Below, piece by piece: positions 37,478 through 47,272 of a stretch of DNA of 64,000 nt (its first letter is position 1; the number at the start of each line of letters is the position of its first letter). This stretch comes from Arthrobacter sp. CAU 1506 (GTDB taxonomy: Bacteria; Actinomycetota; Actinomycetes; Actinomycetales; Micrococcaceae), in contig NZ_SUKC01000001.1 in NCBI RefSeq assembly GCF_005047635.1, forward strand, positions 186,001 to 250,000. Reading direction: 5' to 3'. Under the pieces are notes generated by a model that had not been told where the DNA came from, did not search any database, and saw only the letters and a list, made by a program, of their open reading frames with translations. The position numbers and the translations under genes were made by a program.

Positions 37478-38038
37478 TCAGCTGTCCCAGCTGTTCCACT
37501 CGGTTTCTGTTTCCATGTCTACACCATCAAACATGGCGGTCCGCGGCAGCTGCTCAATCGCCTCCACCACCAAAGCTCTGAACCGGAAGACCTCGGGAAC
37601 GTCAACGATCCGGCTGGTCCGCCCGTGCCCGAGGTCGATCGTGAGGTTGCCGCTGCGCAGCGTCCGCTGGATGATCGACTGCTCACTGTGCAGCTCGGCG
37701 ATGGTCACCAGCAGCAGCTGGCGCTCATGCCGCCGCCCCATGCCCCGGCGGACGATCAGCCGCTTGCTGGTCAGCACGTACCGGGTACTCATCCAGCGCA
37801 TCAGCGGCAAGAGGAACAGGCGTGAGAGCAGCGCCACCACCACCACGGCCAGTCCGGAGAGCAGCAGTGGCCGCCACTCGATAATCCAGTCCGGCGGGTT
37901 GGAGCTGCTCAGGTTCGCCAGCAGATAGGAGCCGCCGCCAAGCACCAGCAGTGCGGCCACTACCGGCCACGTCAGTTTCCGGGCCTGAGGCCGCGTCATG
38001 ACAATCACGCGTTCCCCCGGATCCAGTTTCAACCGCAA
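37478..38038 (-). CDS. PH-like domain (DUF304) membrane protein
   Basis: 186 residues from a TTG at 38038, supported by GGGAG six nt upstream and an in-frame stop shortly before; the next TTG two codons on is an alternative. Two membrane helices lie at about 24-42 and 57-76, followed by the bacterial PH-like segment MRWMSTRYVLTSKRLIVRRGMGRRHERQLLLVTIAELHSEQSIIQRTLRSGNLTID. The position beside birA and accD5 matches the membrane protein Rv3278c in Mycobacterium. Function unknown; a membrane-lipid or protein-docking role is only inferred. Confidence 0.85.
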   Translation of the reverse strand: MRLKLDPGERVIVMTRPQARKLTWPVVAALLVLGGGSYLLANLSSSNPPDWIIEWRPLLLSGLAVVVVALLSRLFLLPLMRWMSTRYVLTSKRLIVRRGMGRRHERQLLLVTIAELHSEQSIIQRTLRSGNLTIDLGHGRTSRIVDVPEVFRFRALVVEAIEQLPRTAMFDGVDMETETEWNSWDS

Positions 38039-38074
38039 TGCGGCTCCCGGATCCGGCTGGGGGTCCGGGTCAAC

Positions 38075-38962
38075 TTAGGAGCCCTCGTGCGGCCGGAGGT
38101 GCACGACGTCGCCGGCCGCCACGACGTGTTCGGTGCCTTCAGCATCCCGAATCTTGACGGCACCGTAGGCATCCAGGCCAAAGGCCTCGCCGATGATCTG
38201 TTTTCCGTCCGGAAGCTCGGCCCGCACCTGCTGCCCCAGCGTGACCATCACATCGCGCATCCGCGAGAGCAGACTCGATCCGTCATTCCATCCAGCCGCC
38301 GGGTCGCCATTGACATCACAGAATTGCCGGTACCGCTTCGCGAAGACGCGCACATAGGACATCAGCAGAATGTTGCGGTCCGTAGTCCGCCCTTTTTCAA
38401 TGGCCACGCTGGTGGCGGTGGGAACGGGAAGCTCGTCCCGGGAGAGCGTCACGTTCAGGCCAGTGCCGAGAACGACGGCGGGCGGCGACCCGTCCGGGTA
38501 GTTGACGACTTGGGCCAAGATTCCGGCGATCTTTCGCCCGGAGACCAGCACGTCGTTCGGCCATTTGACCTCTGCCTTGAGCTGCGCGTACTCGCCCAGC
38601 GCCTCTGCCAGGGCCGCGGCCGCCAGCAGCGAGAACCAGGCGTAGCTCTGCGTAGGCACCGGGTTGCCGGCTCGGTTGAAGGGTCGCAGCAGGATGCTCA
38701 CGATCACGGATGAGCGCGCCGGCGCGGTCCATTGGCGTTCCAGTCGGCCGCGGCCCGCCGTCTGCTCCTCGGCGGCCAGGATGCTGAGGTCCGACCAGCC
38801 CACTTTGTCCGCCACTGCCCAAGCAGCCAGATCGGTGTTGGTGGAGCCGGTGGATTCCACCAGTTCAAGCTTCCGGTACGGGCCCAAGGGTGCACAGAGC
38901 GCGTCGCTGAGACCGTCGAAGTCCAGGGCCGGGCGGTCGACGTCGGGAAAACTCTGGCTCAT
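38075..38962 (-). CDS. birA: Biotin-[acetyl-CoA-carboxylase] ligase
   Basis: 295 residues from the ATG at 38962 (AGGA eight nt upstream; an ATG three codons earlier overlaps that site). Biotin protein ligase motifs: SILAAEEQTAGRGRLERQW (the GRGRxxR biotinyl-AMP loop), VKWPNDVLVSGRKIAGILAQ and VVLGTGLNVTLS. There is no N-terminal DNA-binding domain, so this is a monofunctional ligase, not a repressor. It attaches biotin to the carrier domain of the acyl-CoA carboxylase alpha subunit encoded at 45314-47092 and is divergent from accD5. Confidence 0.96.
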   Translation of the reverse strand: MSQSFPDVDRPALDFDGLSDALCAPLGPYRKLELVESTGSTNTDLAAWAVADKVGWSDLSILAAEEQTAGRGRLERQWTAPARSSVIVSILLRPFNRAGNPVPTQSYAWFSLLAAAALAEALGEYAQLKAEVKWPNDVLVSGRKIAGILAQVVNYPDGSPPAVVLGTGLNVTLSRDELPVPTATSVAIEKGRTTDRNILLMSYVRVFAKRYRQFCDVNGDPAAGWNDGSSLLSRMRDVMVTLGQQVRAELPDGKQIIGEAFGLDAYGAVKIRDAEGTEHVVAAGDVVHLRPHEGS

Positions 38963-39080
38963 GTGTTCCATCCTACTGACCGCAGGCTGCTGAAGAGCCG
39001 TGCGGCGGGCCGCGATCCCTCCGGTCTTCCGCCAGCCACGGCTGAGCACAGGTGGTGGCCAAAAGCAGTAGCGGCGAAAT

Positions 39081-39095
39081 TGTAGGGTTCCTACA
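39081..39095. promoter_or_regulatory. Palindromic operator upstream of accD5
   Basis: TGTAGGGTTCCTACA has 6-bp arms around 3 nt. A -10-like TAGACT follows at 39119-39124, which puts the palindrome's centre about 43 bp before the expected transcription start. The same consensus, TGTAGGnnTCCTACA, is found before accA3 at 45205-45223. Confidence 0.65.
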
Positions 39096-39225
39096 GCAGG
39101 CGTCCCGCTACTGCTCACTAGACTTGGTTCAGCGACGCGCCTGTGCTCCGCTGTTTTGTACGAAACCTACTTAACAGCCTGCAGGCCGCCAGCGTCCGAC
39201 ACCCTCGGCAGAATCCGGAGATTTC

Positions 39226-40821
39226 ATGAGCCTCGATCAAGACCTTGACTTGCAGACCACTGCAGGCAAGATTGCGGACTTCCGCCGCCGCCAGGCAGAG
39301 TCCCTGCAGCCCTCCGGCGCCGAGGCGATCGAGAAGCAACATGCTCGTGGCAAGAACACCGCCCGGGAACGCATCGAAATGCTGGTAGACGAGGGCTCCT
39401 TCGTCGAGTTCGATGCCTTGGCAACGCACCGGTCTACTGCGTTCGGGATGGAGAAAAAGAAGCCGCTCGGCGACGGCGTCGTCTCCGGTTACGGCACCGT
39501 CGATGGTCGCCTGGTGGGACTGTACAGCCAGGACTTCTCCGTCTACGGCGGCTCGCTCTCCCAAGTCAACGGCGAGAAAATCGTCAAGGTGCAGGAATTC
39601 GCCCTACGCAACGGCTGCCCGGTGATCGGCATCAACGACGGCGGCGGCGCCCGCATCCAGGAAGGCGTGGCCTCGCTGGCGATGTTCGCGGACATCTTCC
39701 GCAACAACGTTGCCGCCTCCGGCGTCGTGCCGCAGATTTCGCTGATCATGGGTCCGTGCGCCGGCGGCGCCGCCTACTCCCCCGCCCTGACCGATTTTGT
39801 GGTGATGGTGGACAAGACCAGCCACATGTTCATCACCGGACCTGACGTGATCAAGACCGTCACCGGCGAAGAGGTGGACATGGAGACGCTGGGCGGGGCA
39901 CGGCAGCACAATGCCACCACCGGCACCGCCACCTATCTGGCCGCCGATGAATCCGACGCCATCGAATTCGTCCGCGAACTGCTGGAGTTCCTGCCCTCGA
40001 ACAACCTGGCGGAGGCCCCGCCACTCGACTTCGACGAAGAACTCGAGATCACCGATGACGACCTGACCCTGGATGAGCTGATTCCGGACTCGGCCAACCA
40101 GCCGTACGATATGCGGACCGTGATCGAGCACGTCGTCGACGACGGCAACTTCCTGGAGATGCAGTCCCTGTATGCGCCGAACGTCATCATCGGCTACGGC
40201 CGCGTCGAAGGACACACGGTTGGGATCGTGGCCAACCAGCCCATGCAGTTCGCCGGCACGCTGGACATCAATGCCTCGGAAAAAGCTGCCCGGTTCGTGC
40301 GTCACTGCGACGCGTTCAACGTCCCGATCCTCACCCTGGTGGATGTGCCCGGCTTCCTGCCCGGCAAGGACCAGGAGTTCAACGGCATCATCCGGCGTGG
40401 CGCCAAGCTGCTCTACGCGTACGCAGAAGCCACCGTGCCGAAGCTGACCGTCATCACCCGCAAGGCCTATGGCGGGGCCTACATCGTGATGGGCTCCAAG
40501 AAGCTCGGTGCCGACCTCAACCTGGCTTGGCCCACGGCGCAAATCGGAGTCATGGGGGCCCAAGGCGCCGTCAACATCCTTTACCGCCGTGACCTTGCCG
40601 CCGTGGCCGCGGATGGCGGCGACGTCGAGGCCCGCCGGCAGGAGATCATCGCGCAGTACGAGGAAGAGTTGCTCAACCCCTACCAGGCTGCCGAACTCGG
40701 ATACGTCGACGCCGTGATCGCCCCGTCGGAAACGCGTCTCCAGGTGGTCCGCGGCCTGCGCGCGCTGCGCGACAAACGGGCCACCATGCCGCACAAGAAG
40801 CACGGGAACATTCCGCTATGA
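39226..40821 (+). CDS. accD5: Acyl-CoA carboxylase beta subunit (AccD5/PccB type carboxyltransferase)
   Basis: 531 residues. Transfers the carboxyl group from biotin to acetyl- or propionyl-CoA. The two crotonase-fold halves are evident: the N-terminal half with [23 protein letters not shown] and [18 protein letters not shown] (oxyanion glycines), and the C-terminal half with [59 protein letters not shown]. Length and the adjoining epsilon gene fit the AccD5 propionyl/acetyl-CoA carboxylase of actinobacteria. Its last 4 bases overlap accE5 (ATGA). Regulated probably through the palindrome at 39081-39095. Confidence 0.96.
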   Translation: MSLDQDLDLQTTAGKIADFRRRQAESLQPSGAEAIEKQHARGKNTARERIEMLVDEGSFVEFDALATHRSTAFGMEKKKPLGDGVVSGYGTVDGRLVGLYSQDFSVYGGSLSQVNGEKIVKVQEFALRNGCPVIGINDGGGARIQEGVASLAMFADIFRNNVAASGVVPQISLIMGPCAGGAAYSPALTDFVVMVDKTSHMFITGPDVIKTVTGEEVDMETLGGARQHNATTGTATYLAADESDAIEFVRELLEFLPSNNLAEAPPLDFDEELEITDDDLTLDELIPDSANQPYDMRTVIEHVVDDGNFLEMQSLYAPNVIIGYGRVEGHTVGIVANQPMQFAGTLDINASEKAARFVRHCDAFNVPILTLVDVPGFLPGKDQEFNGIIRRGAKLLYAYAEATVPKLTVITRKAYGGAYIVMGSKKLGADLNLAWPTAQIGVMGAQGAVNILYRRDLAAVAADGGDVEARRQEIIAQYEEELLNPYQAAELGYVDAVIAPSETRLQVVRGLRALRDKRATMPHKKHGNIPL

Positions 40822-41087
40822 GTAATCAGCCAGGAACCGCAGCGCCCGCAACCGACGCCGCCGGATTTCAGTCCGGCAACGATGCCGAGCGGATGCCTCC
40901 GCTGCTGACGGTGGCCAAGGGCAACCCGACTCCCGAGGAACTCGCGGCCCTGACCGCCGTCGTTGCCGCCCTCCAGTCCTCGGGGCAGCCCGGCACACCG
41001 TCGCGCCGCGCCGGGCGTCCCCGGCGGCCGCTGTTGCGGCCTTTCGTCTCGCACGGCCCGGGAGCCTGGCGGCACACCTTCCGCTAG
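40818..41087 (+). CDS. accE5: Acyl-CoA carboxylase epsilon subunit
   Basis: 89 residues. The ATG overlaps the accD5 stop, so synthesis is coupled. The middle, [25 protein letters not shown], is the short conserved signature of actinobacterial ACC epsilon subunits; the ends are unstructured and the C-terminus is basic ([13 protein letters not shown]) with a terminal [10 protein letters not shown]. Epsilon subunits hold the alpha and beta subunits together and raise activity. Found only in actinobacteria. Confidence 0.92.
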   Translation: MSNQPGTAAPATDAAGFQSGNDAERMPPLLTVAKGNPTPEELAALTAVVAALQSSGQPGTPSRRAGRPRRPLLRPFVSHGPGAWRHTFR

Positions 41088-41124
41088 ATCATTCCGACGG
41101 CGGTGTGCCCGCTTGATCGGTTGC

Positions 41125-42381
41125 TCAGCGCGGATCCATCACCGTGCCGAGGAAGAGCGGGAAACCCGTGGGCAGGTGGATGATCTGGTAGAGGAAGGGC
41201 CGGTCGAACGAAAGCTCGATATCAGGCTGCGGCGGCAACGATCCCGACATCACATCGAATTGGGTCACCGCCGCGGCGATGGTTCCTTTTTCCCCGACCG
41301 TGATGTTGGCCTGCTGAGCGGCGCCGGTCACCGAGGCATACTGCTGGATCGCCTCCAGATCCGGATCCGGCCCAAAGGTCTCGTCTAGTCCCAGGCCGTG
41401 CAGGGTCGGCAGCAGATCCTGCCGGTGCGTGTGGTTCCAGCGGGGCAGCTCCAGAACGACCAGGGCCTCCCCCGCGTTATCCATCACTGTCGCCACCTCC
41501 GCCAGCCCGGCCTGATCCAGCACGGGGCTGCCGCCGTCGGGCAGGACGAGCCGCATGACGAAGCCGTCGCCGTAGGGCAGGTCCAGGCCCTGCCAACCCT
41601 TCCCACGCGCGTACCAAGCCTGCACCAGGTTTCCCATCATCGGCACGGAAACCTCTTCCCCGGACGCAGTGGTGAAAGCTGCGTCCTCCGTGGCCGACGG
41701 GTCAAAGGGCTGTTCCCAGGCGGCCGCGAAATACACCGCATTGAGCAGGGTCAGCGTGTTGCCGGGGTCGTAGCTGCCCGGCGCCTCGGTGATCCGGCCG
41801 CCGGTGTGCTGGTCCACCCAGGCGTCCATCGCTGCTTTGGTGGAGGGAGCGGAATAGTCCACCGGGTAGACGCCGGAACCGTAATACTTCGCCAGCAGGC
41901 GCAGGTAATTGTCGCCGGTTGGCGTCTGCGCATCCACGAAGACCCCGTTCGCCAGATGCATCAGCGGCCTGCCGGGCGGCTCTTCCTCATCGACCGAGCC
42001 GGGGTCGCCGTCGAATTCTTCCCACTGGGCCAGCAGGGAGTTCAAGGCGGCGTCCAGGTTCTGCTCCGGCAGGCCCAGGACCCTGTCCATCTCCTCCGCA
42101 GTGGTGCCGCCGGCGCCGGCGCGGAGCATCGCCAACGCGTAGAGCAAACTCACCGGCCCGGTGACCTGGTTCTGCTCCGGCGCGGCAGCGAGCATGGCCG
42201 CCCCCAGCGTGAAGGCCGAACGCCGGAGTGCGTCGATCTCGGCCGGAAACTCTGCGGCCGCCGCGTCGGCCCTGGCCACGCCTTCCGCCCTCATCAGCTC
42301 GGGAGGCGCCGCGCAGCCGCCGAGCATGACCGCCGGCGCCAATCCCAAGGCGGCAAGCGCCGCCGTCGTCCTTCGTCGCAC
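41125..42381 (-). CDS. Serpin-family lipoprotein
   Basis: 418 residues from a GTG at 42381 with AGGAG eight nt upstream. A lipoprotein signal (LGLAPAVMLGGC) places the mature N-terminus at Cys23. The remainder is a full serpin fold: TGPVSLLYALAMLRAGAGGTTAEEMDRVL, LLNAVYFAAAWEQPFDPSATEDAAFTT, LDLPYGDGFVMRLVLPD, and the hinge VGEKGTIAAAVTQFDVM ahead of FDRPFLYQIIHLPTGFPLFLGTVMDP. The hinge keeps the short-side-chain run of inhibitory serpins, with Ile in place of the usual Glu/Val. It probably inhibits a serine or cysteine protease at the cell surface. It is inserted, with the DUF885 gene, between accE5 and maf. Confidence 0.93.
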   Translation of the reverse strand: MRRRTTAALAALGLAPAVMLGGCAAPPELMRAEGVARADAAAAEFPAEIDALRRSAFTLGAAMLAAAPEQNQVTGPVSLLYALAMLRAGAGGTTAEEMDRVLGLPEQNLDAALNSLLAQWEEFDGDPGSVDEEEPPGRPLMHLANGVFVDAQTPTGDNYLRLLAKYYGSGVYPVDYSAPSTKAAMDAWVDQHTGGRITEAPGSYDPGNTLTLLNAVYFAAAWEQPFDPSATEDAAFTTASGEEVSVPMMGNLVQAWYARGKGWQGLDLPYGDGFVMRLVLPDGGSPVLDQAGLAEVATVMDNAGEALVVLELPRWNHTHRQDLLPTLHGLGLDETFGPDPDLEAIQQYASVTGAAQQANITVGEKGTIAAAVTQFDVMSGSLPPQPDIELSFDRPFLYQIIHLPTGFPLFLGTVMDPR

Positions 42382-42538
42382 CCTGTTCTCCTGACTGTTG
42401 ACCCCAACCTAGGCGCTGGCGGGGTCAGGGGCCAGATGCCGCTGGCTACGATCCGGTGACAACTGCCGGCAGAGCGAGATTCCGGGCGCGGATGGCCGCC
42501 GCGGCAGCGTTACGTGGCCCAAGGCAACTGGTTGCCGG

Positions 42539-42553
42539 TAGGCTCTCGGTGTG
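42539..42553 (+). promoter_or_regulatory. -10 box placed for a leaderless start of the DUF885 gene
   Basis: TAGGCT (42539-42544) is followed after 6 nt by the GTG start at 42551, and there is no ribosome-binding sequence. Transcription starting 6-7 nt past the -10 would begin at the start codon itself, which is common in actinobacteria. Confidence 0.55.
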
Positions 42554-44281
42554 ACTGAGCAGACATCTGAACTGACCAAGACCCCGGAAACCGGGCGCAT
42601 TCCGTCCGCCATCGACGCCGTAGCGGACGCCTACACGGCAACCCTGCTGGAACTGGACCCGTCGCTGGCGACCTCCCTCGGCATCCCCGGACACGAAACC
42701 GAATACCCGGACTTCTCCCCGGCAGGAGCGGAAGCCTTCGCCGAAGCCACCCGGGAAGCCCTGCGGCGGTTGGAGGATCTGGAACCCACCGACGACGTGG
42801 ACCGGGTCACGCTGCACGCCATGCAAGAGCGGCTGGGACTCGATCTGGAGATCCACGAAACCGGCTGGAATCTGGCGGACCTGAACAACATCGCCTCGCC
42901 GTCCCAGGACATCCGCGCCATTTTCGACCTGATGCCCACCCGGACCGTCGAGGACTGGAACAATATCGCCGGCCGGATGGCCAACGTCCCCGACGCGATC
43001 GCCGGCTATGTGTCCTCCCTCCGCGAGGCCAGGGACCGCGGGCTGGTCGCTGCCAAGCGGCAGGTGCGCATTGTCATGGAGCAGACCACAGCCTATGCGG
43101 CCGAGGACGGTTTCTTCCGGACGCTGGCCGGGCAGGCTGCGGTCGAAGAGGGCGAGCTATCCGAGGACCTGCGCGAGAGGCTGGCTGCGGCCGCCGAAGC
43201 CGCGGCCGCTGCCTACAGCCAGCTGGCTGAGGTGCTGGAGACCGAAGTGTTGCCGGCTGCCCCGGAGAAGGACGCCGTCGGCCGCGAACGCTACGCGCTG
43301 ATGTCGCGCCGGTTCCTGGGGTCCGCGGTGGACCTGGAAGAGACGTATGCCTGGGGCGTGGCGGAGCTGGACAGGATCATCGCGGAGCAGGAAGCAGTCG
43401 CCGAGCAGATCAAGCCCGACGCCAGCATCGAGGAAGCGATGGAACTGCTGGATGCCGACCCGGAGCGGCAGCTCCACGGCACCGATGAACTGCAGGCGTG
43501 GATGCAGGACCTGTCCGACAAGGCCGTGGACGAGCTGTCCGGACACTTTGAGATCTACGAGCCGATGCGCCGGCTGGAGTGCATGATCGCGCCGACCCAT
43601 GAAGGCGGCATCTACTACACCGGGCCCAGCGACGACTTCGCCCGCCCCGGCCGCATGTGGTGGTCAGTGCCGGAAGGCGAGGACAGCTTCACCACCTGGA
43701 AAGAAACCACCACGGTCTACCATGAGGGCGTTCCCGGCCACCACCTCCAGGTTGCCACGGCGACCTACCGCCGCGAGCTATTGAACAACTGGCGGCGGAA
43801 CATCTGCTGGGTCTCCGGCCACGGCGAAGGCTGGGCACTGTATGCCGAGCGCCTCATGGAAGAACTGGGCTATCTGGCCGACCCGGGCGACCGGATGGGA
43901 ATGCTCGACGCGCAACGGATGCGGGCGGCCCGCGTCGTGTTCGACATCGGCGTCCATTTGGAACTTGATGTCCCCGAACGCTGGGGATCCGGAACCTGGA
44001 ATCCGGAGAAGGGCTACGAGTTCCTGCGCCGGAACATTGCGATCAGCAAGGGCCAGCTGGACTTTGAGTTCACCCGCTACCTCGGCTGGCCGGGCCAGGC
44101 CCCGTCCTACAAGCTGGGGCAGAAGCTGTGGGAGGAAATCCGCGACGAGCGGCGGCGCCGGGAGGGCGCGGCATTCGACATCAAGGCTTTCCACAGCCAG
44201 GCGCTGAACATTGGCTCAGTCGGCCTGGATACCCTGCGGCGCGCGCTGCTAGGCGACGAGTCGGCTCCGTCCGAGAGCTGA
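42551..44281 (+). CDS. DUF885 family metallopeptidase-like protein
   Basis: 576 residues from the GTG at 42551. The zinc motif TVYHEGVPGHHLQ (His391, with HxxxxxHH spacing) and the downstream glutamate in GHGEGWALYAERL are the DUF885 hallmarks. Most of the protein is helical, like M32/M3-type peptidases. There is no signal peptide, so it works in the cytoplasm. Members are annotated as putative carboxypeptidases or oligopeptidases; substrates are largely untested. It is divergent from the serpin gene and ends in a terminator hairpin at 44312. Confidence 0.9.
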   Translation: MTEQTSELTKTPETGRIPSAIDAVADAYTATLLELDPSLATSLGIPGHETEYPDFSPAGAEAFAEATREALRRLEDLEPTDDVDRVTLHAMQERLGLDLEIHETGWNLADLNNIASPSQDIRAIFDLMPTRTVEDWNNIAGRMANVPDAIAGYVSSLREARDRGLVAAKRQVRIVMEQTTAYAAEDGFFRTLAGQAAVEEGELSEDLRERLAAAAEAAAAAYSQLAEVLETEVLPAAPEKDAVGRERYALMSRRFLGSAVDLEETYAWGVAELDRIIAEQEAVAEQIKPDASIEEAMELLDADPERQLHGTDELQAWMQDLSDKAVDELSGHFEIYEPMRRLECMIAPTHEGGIYYTGPSDDFARPGRMWWSVPEGEDSFTTWKETTTVYHEGVPGHHLQVATATYRRELLNNWRRNICWVSGHGEGWALYAERLMEELGYLADPGDRMGMLDAQRMRAARVVFDIGVHLELDVPERWGSGTWNPEKGYEFLRRNIAISKGQLDFEFTRYLGWPGQAPSYKLGQKLWEEIRDERRRREGAAFDIKAFHSQALNIGSVGLDTLRRALLGDESAPSES

Positions 44282-44311
44282 CTTATCCGCGGGCTTTTGC
44301 GGGCAAACAGG

Positions 44312-44350
44312 AGGGCCGATGCATCCCCCAACGGTGCACCGGCCCTTTCC
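44312..44350 (+). terminator. Hairpin after the DUF885 gene
   Basis: AGGGCCGATGCA (44312-44323) pairs with TGCACCGGCCCT (44335-44346) with one mismatch and an 11-nt loop, followed by TTCC. It lies 31 nt past the stop codon and before the maf promoter. Confidence 0.6.
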
Positions 44351-44521
44351 TGTGCCGGGTCCCTTCGACCCCAGGCGGGGCGTACTCTCCGGCGGGAGCA
44401 GCGGCTCCCGCGAAAGATCGTACGGTCAGGCAACCGGGCCAGCGGGTAACCGCGGCGAATCTTTACGCTCAGGTCACAGGGCGAAAACACGCTAAGCAAG
44501 GTTGGTTTTTCCGGCAGCGGC

Positions 44522-44537
44522 TAGGCTAGACCGGGTG
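44522..44537 (+). promoter_or_regulatory. -10 box placed for a leaderless maf start
   Basis: TAGGCT (44522-44527) precedes the GTG start at 44535 by 7 nt, and no Shine-Dalgarno sequence is present. The spacing matches the DUF885 and punA starts in this window. Confidence 0.5.
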
Positions 44538-45191
44538 ACCGACCTCCACTTGATCCTCGCCTCCGCGTCCCCCGCCCGCACCAAGCTGCTGTCCGAAGCC
44601 GGCATAACGCACCAGGTCCTGGTCTCGGAGGTGGACGAGGACGCCGTCACGGCCCGCTATGGGACCACCGACCCGCACGACACCGCGCTGCTGCTGGCCC
44701 GGGCCAAGGCCGAAGCGGTGGCTGCCCTGCCCGAGTCCGAGGGCACCCTGGTGCTCGGCTGCGACTCGGTGTTTGAACTCGACGGCGAGCCGTACGGCAA
44801 ACCCCATGAGCCGGAGGTCGCCCGCGAACGCCTGCGCAGGATGAGCGGCCGGCACGGCGTGCTGCACACCGGCCACTGGCTGGTGGACTGCCGTCCCACT
44901 GCCTTCGATACCGAGGACTCGGAAAACCACGACGCCGGATCGGGCGCCACCGTGGGGGCGGTCGCCTCCGCCGCGGTGCATTTCGCCCAGCTCTCCGACG
45001 CCGAGATCGACGCCTACGTGGCCACCGGTGAACCCCTCCATGTTGCCGGCTCTTTCACCATCGACTCGCTGGGCGGGGCCTTTATCGAACGCGTCGACGG
45101 CGACCCGCATGCCGTGGTCGGGCTGTCTGTCTCCACCTTGCGCCGGCTGTTGGCCAGTGCCAACGTCCCCATCACCGACCTTTGGAAATGA
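44535..45191 (+). CDS. maf: Maf-family nucleotide pyrophosphatase
   Basis: 218 residues from the GTG at 44535. Maf proteins hydrolyse non-canonical or pyrimidine nucleoside triphosphates (dTTP/UTP/CTP class) to limit their incorporation. The start LILASASPARTKLLSEAGI is diagnostic, followed by LVLGCDSVFELDGEPYGKPHEPEVARERLRRMSGRHGVLHTGHWLV and DAYVATGEPLHVAGSFTIDSLGGAFIERVDGDPHAVVGLSVSTLRRLL. It lies between the acyl-CoA carboxylase genes, as in Mycobacterium, and is followed by accA3 with its own control region. Confidence 0.95.
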   Translation: MTDLHLILASASPARTKLLSEAGITHQVLVSEVDEDAVTARYGTTDPHDTALLLARAKAEAVAALPESEGTLVLGCDSVFELDGEPYGKPHEPEVARERLRRMSGRHGVLHTGHWLVDCRPTAFDTEDSENHDAGSGATVGAVASAAVHFAQLSDAEIDAYVATGEPLHVAGSFTIDSLGGAFIERVDGDPHAVVGLSVSTLRRLLASANVPITDLWK

Positions 45192-45204
45192 CCCTCCCAA
45201 CGAT

Positions 45205-45223
45205 TTTGTAGGACTCCTACAAA
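45205..45223. promoter_or_regulatory. Palindromic operator upstream of accA3
   Basis: TTTGTAGGACTCCTACAAA is a perfect palindrome with 8-bp arms around ACT. Its core TGTAGGACTCCTACA matches the accD5 site (TGTAGGGTTCCTACA) in all 12 arm positions. A -10-like TAGGCT is at 45284-45289, so the site lies about 80 bp before the expected start, unless a nearer promoter exists. It sits in the 122-bp gap between maf and accA3. Confidence 0.7.
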
Positions 45224-45313
45224 GAACAGCCGTGGCACACGCACAAACGGCATGATTCGTGAGCGATTCCCGCAAAAGCAAGCTAGGCTCCTCAAGGATA
45301 GAAGGAGCATCGA

Positions 45314-47092
45314 ATGACCCAGCGCATCACCAAGGTACTGATCGCCAACCGTGGTGAAATTGCCGTCCGCATAGTCCGTGCAGCACGCGACGAGGGCATT
45401 GCCTCGGTCGCTGTCTATGCCGACCCGGACCGGGATGCCCTGCATGTCCGGCTGGCGGACGAGGCCTTCGCACTCGGCGGGAACACCGCCGCCGAATCCT
45501 ATCTGGTGATGGACAAGCTGCTGCAGGTGGCCCAGGCTGCCGGTGCCGACGCGGTCCACCCCGGCTACGGCTTCCTCTCCGAAAACGCCGAGTTCGCCCA
45601 GCGGGTCATCGACGCCGGCCTGACCTGGATCGGCCCCTCCCCCGACGCGATCGCCCAGTTGGGCGACAAGGTCCAGGCACGGCACATCGCCGAACGGGTC
45701 GGCGCTCCCCTGGTGCCCGGCACCCCTGATCCGGTGGCGAGCGTGCAGGAAGTGCTTGATTTCGCCGACGCCCACGGCCTGCCGCTGGCCATCAAGGCCG
45801 CTTACGGCGGCGGGGGCCGCGGCATCAAGGTGGTCCGCGACCGACAGGACATCGCCGAGTCGTACGAATCAGCAGTCCGCGAAGCCACGGCGGCGTTCGG
45901 CCGCGGCGAATGCTTCGTGGAGCGCTTCCTGGATGCTCCGCGGCACGTGGAAACCCAATGCCTCGCCGATGCGCACGGCAACGTGGTGGTGGTGTCCACC
46001 CGCGACTGCTCGCTCCAGCGACGCAACCAGAAACTCGTGGAGGAAGCTCCGGCACCCTTCCTGTCCGCTGCGCAAAACGAACGCCTCTACGCCGCCTCCA
46101 AAGCAATCCTGCGCGAAGCCAAGTACCAGGGCGCCGGCACCTGCGAATTCCTGGTCGGCCAGGACGGCACCATTTCCTTCCTGGAGGTCAACACCCGCCT
46201 GCAGGTTGAGCACCCGGTCTCGGAGGAAGTCACCGGCATTGACCTGGTCCGCGAGCAGTTCCGCCTGGCCCGCGGCGAAGAGCTCGGCTACGAGGACCCG
46301 GAAGTGCGCGGCCACTCCTTCGAATTCCGCATCAACGGCGAAGATGCCGGGCGCAACTTCATGCCCGCCCCGGGTGTGGTCGAGACCCTGCGCCTTCCCA
46401 CCGGCCCCGGCGTCCGCGTGGACTCGGGCATCGAAGCAGGCGAAGTTGTTGGCGGAAACTTCGACTCCATGCTGGCCAAGCTGATCATCACCGGCAGCAC
46501 TCGCAGCCAGGCCCTGGAACGGGCGCGGCGGGCGCTGGACGAGATGGAAATCGGCGGCATGCCGACCGTGCTTCCGTTCCACCGCGCCGTGGTGGCCGAC
46601 CCGGCGTTCGCCCCCGAGGATGGGGCGTTCAGCGTCCACACCCGCTGGATCGAAACCGAGTTCCAGAACGATATTCCGGCTTTCCAGCCCGCTTCGGCAG
46701 CCTCGGCCGACGAGGACGGTGAGCGCCAGCGCGTGACCGTCGAGGTCGGGGGCAAGCGGTTGGAGGTCGTGCTTCCGGCGGGCCTCGGCTCGGGCACGGG
46801 CGCCGCCGCAAAGTCCAATGGCAAGCCCAAGCGCGCCCGCGGGCGGTCCGGCGCGTCCGCCGGCGCCGCCGCCAGTGGCGACGGCCTGGCCTCGCCCATG
46901 CAGGGCACGATTGTGAAAGTCGCCGTCGCCGAAGGCGACGCGGTTGCGGAAGGCGATCTCGTCGTCGTACTCGAGGCGATGAAGATGGAACAGCCGCTCA
47001 CGGCCCATAAGGCCGGGACGATCTCGGGGCTTTCCGCCAAGGCCGGGGACACTGTTTCCGCCGGTGCGGTGCTGGCCACGATCGTGGACTAG
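45314..47092 (+). CDS. accA3: Acyl-CoA carboxylase alpha subunit: biotin carboxylase plus biotin carrier (AccA3 type)
   Basis: 592 residues, AAGGAG seven nt before the ATG. Residues 1-450 are biotin carboxylase: [35 protein letters not shown], the ATP-grasp loop [13 protein letters not shown], and [25 protein letters not shown] hinge rich in Lys/Ala/Gly follows (residues 495-520), then a biotinyl domain with [11 protein letters not shown] (biotinylated Lys557). It carboxylates its own biotin with ATP and bicarbonate and feeds the AccD beta subunits for malonyl-CoA and methylmalonyl-CoA synthesis. BirA in this window is its likely modifying enzyme. Confidence 0.97.
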   Translation: MTQRITKVLIANRGEIAVRIVRAARDEGIASVAVYADPDRDALHVRLADEAFALGGNTAAESYLVMDKLLQVAQAAGADAVHPGYGFLSENAEFAQRVIDAGLTWIGPSPDAIAQLGDKVQARHIAERVGAPLVPGTPDPVASVQEVLDFADAHGLPLAIKAAYGGGGRGIKVVRDRQDIAESYESAVREATAAFGRGECFVERFLDAPRHVETQCLADAHGNVVVVSTRDCSLQRRNQKLVEEAPAPFLSAAQNERLYAASKAILREAKYQGAGTCEFLVGQDGTISFLEVNTRLQVEHPVSEEVTGIDLVREQFRLARGEELGYEDPEVRGHSFEFRINGEDAGRNFMPAPGVVETLRLPTGPGVRVDSGIEAGEVVGGNFDSMLAKLIITGSTRSQALERARRALDEMEIGGMPTVLPFHRAVVADPAFAPEDGAFSVHTRWIETEFQNDIPAFQPASAASADEDGERQRVTVEVGGKRLEVVLPAGLGSGTGAAAKSNGKPKRARGRSGASAGAAASGDGLASPMQGTIVKVAVAEGDAVAEGDLVVVLEAMKMEQPLTAHKAGTISGLSAKAGDTVSAGAVLATIVD

Positions 47093-47272
47093 CAGCGCTT
47101 TTCCGGCCCGACTGTATCAGCCGTTGTAGTTCCGTCACGTTTTAGCGCCAAGTGGGCGCGGGAACTTATAAGCAGGCTTCCTATGCTGTACCGTGATGCT
47201 TACAAGGAGCAGGACCCGGCCGCCCGGCCGGGAGACAAATGAAGTATCACCTACATCAAGGAGATGCACGTC

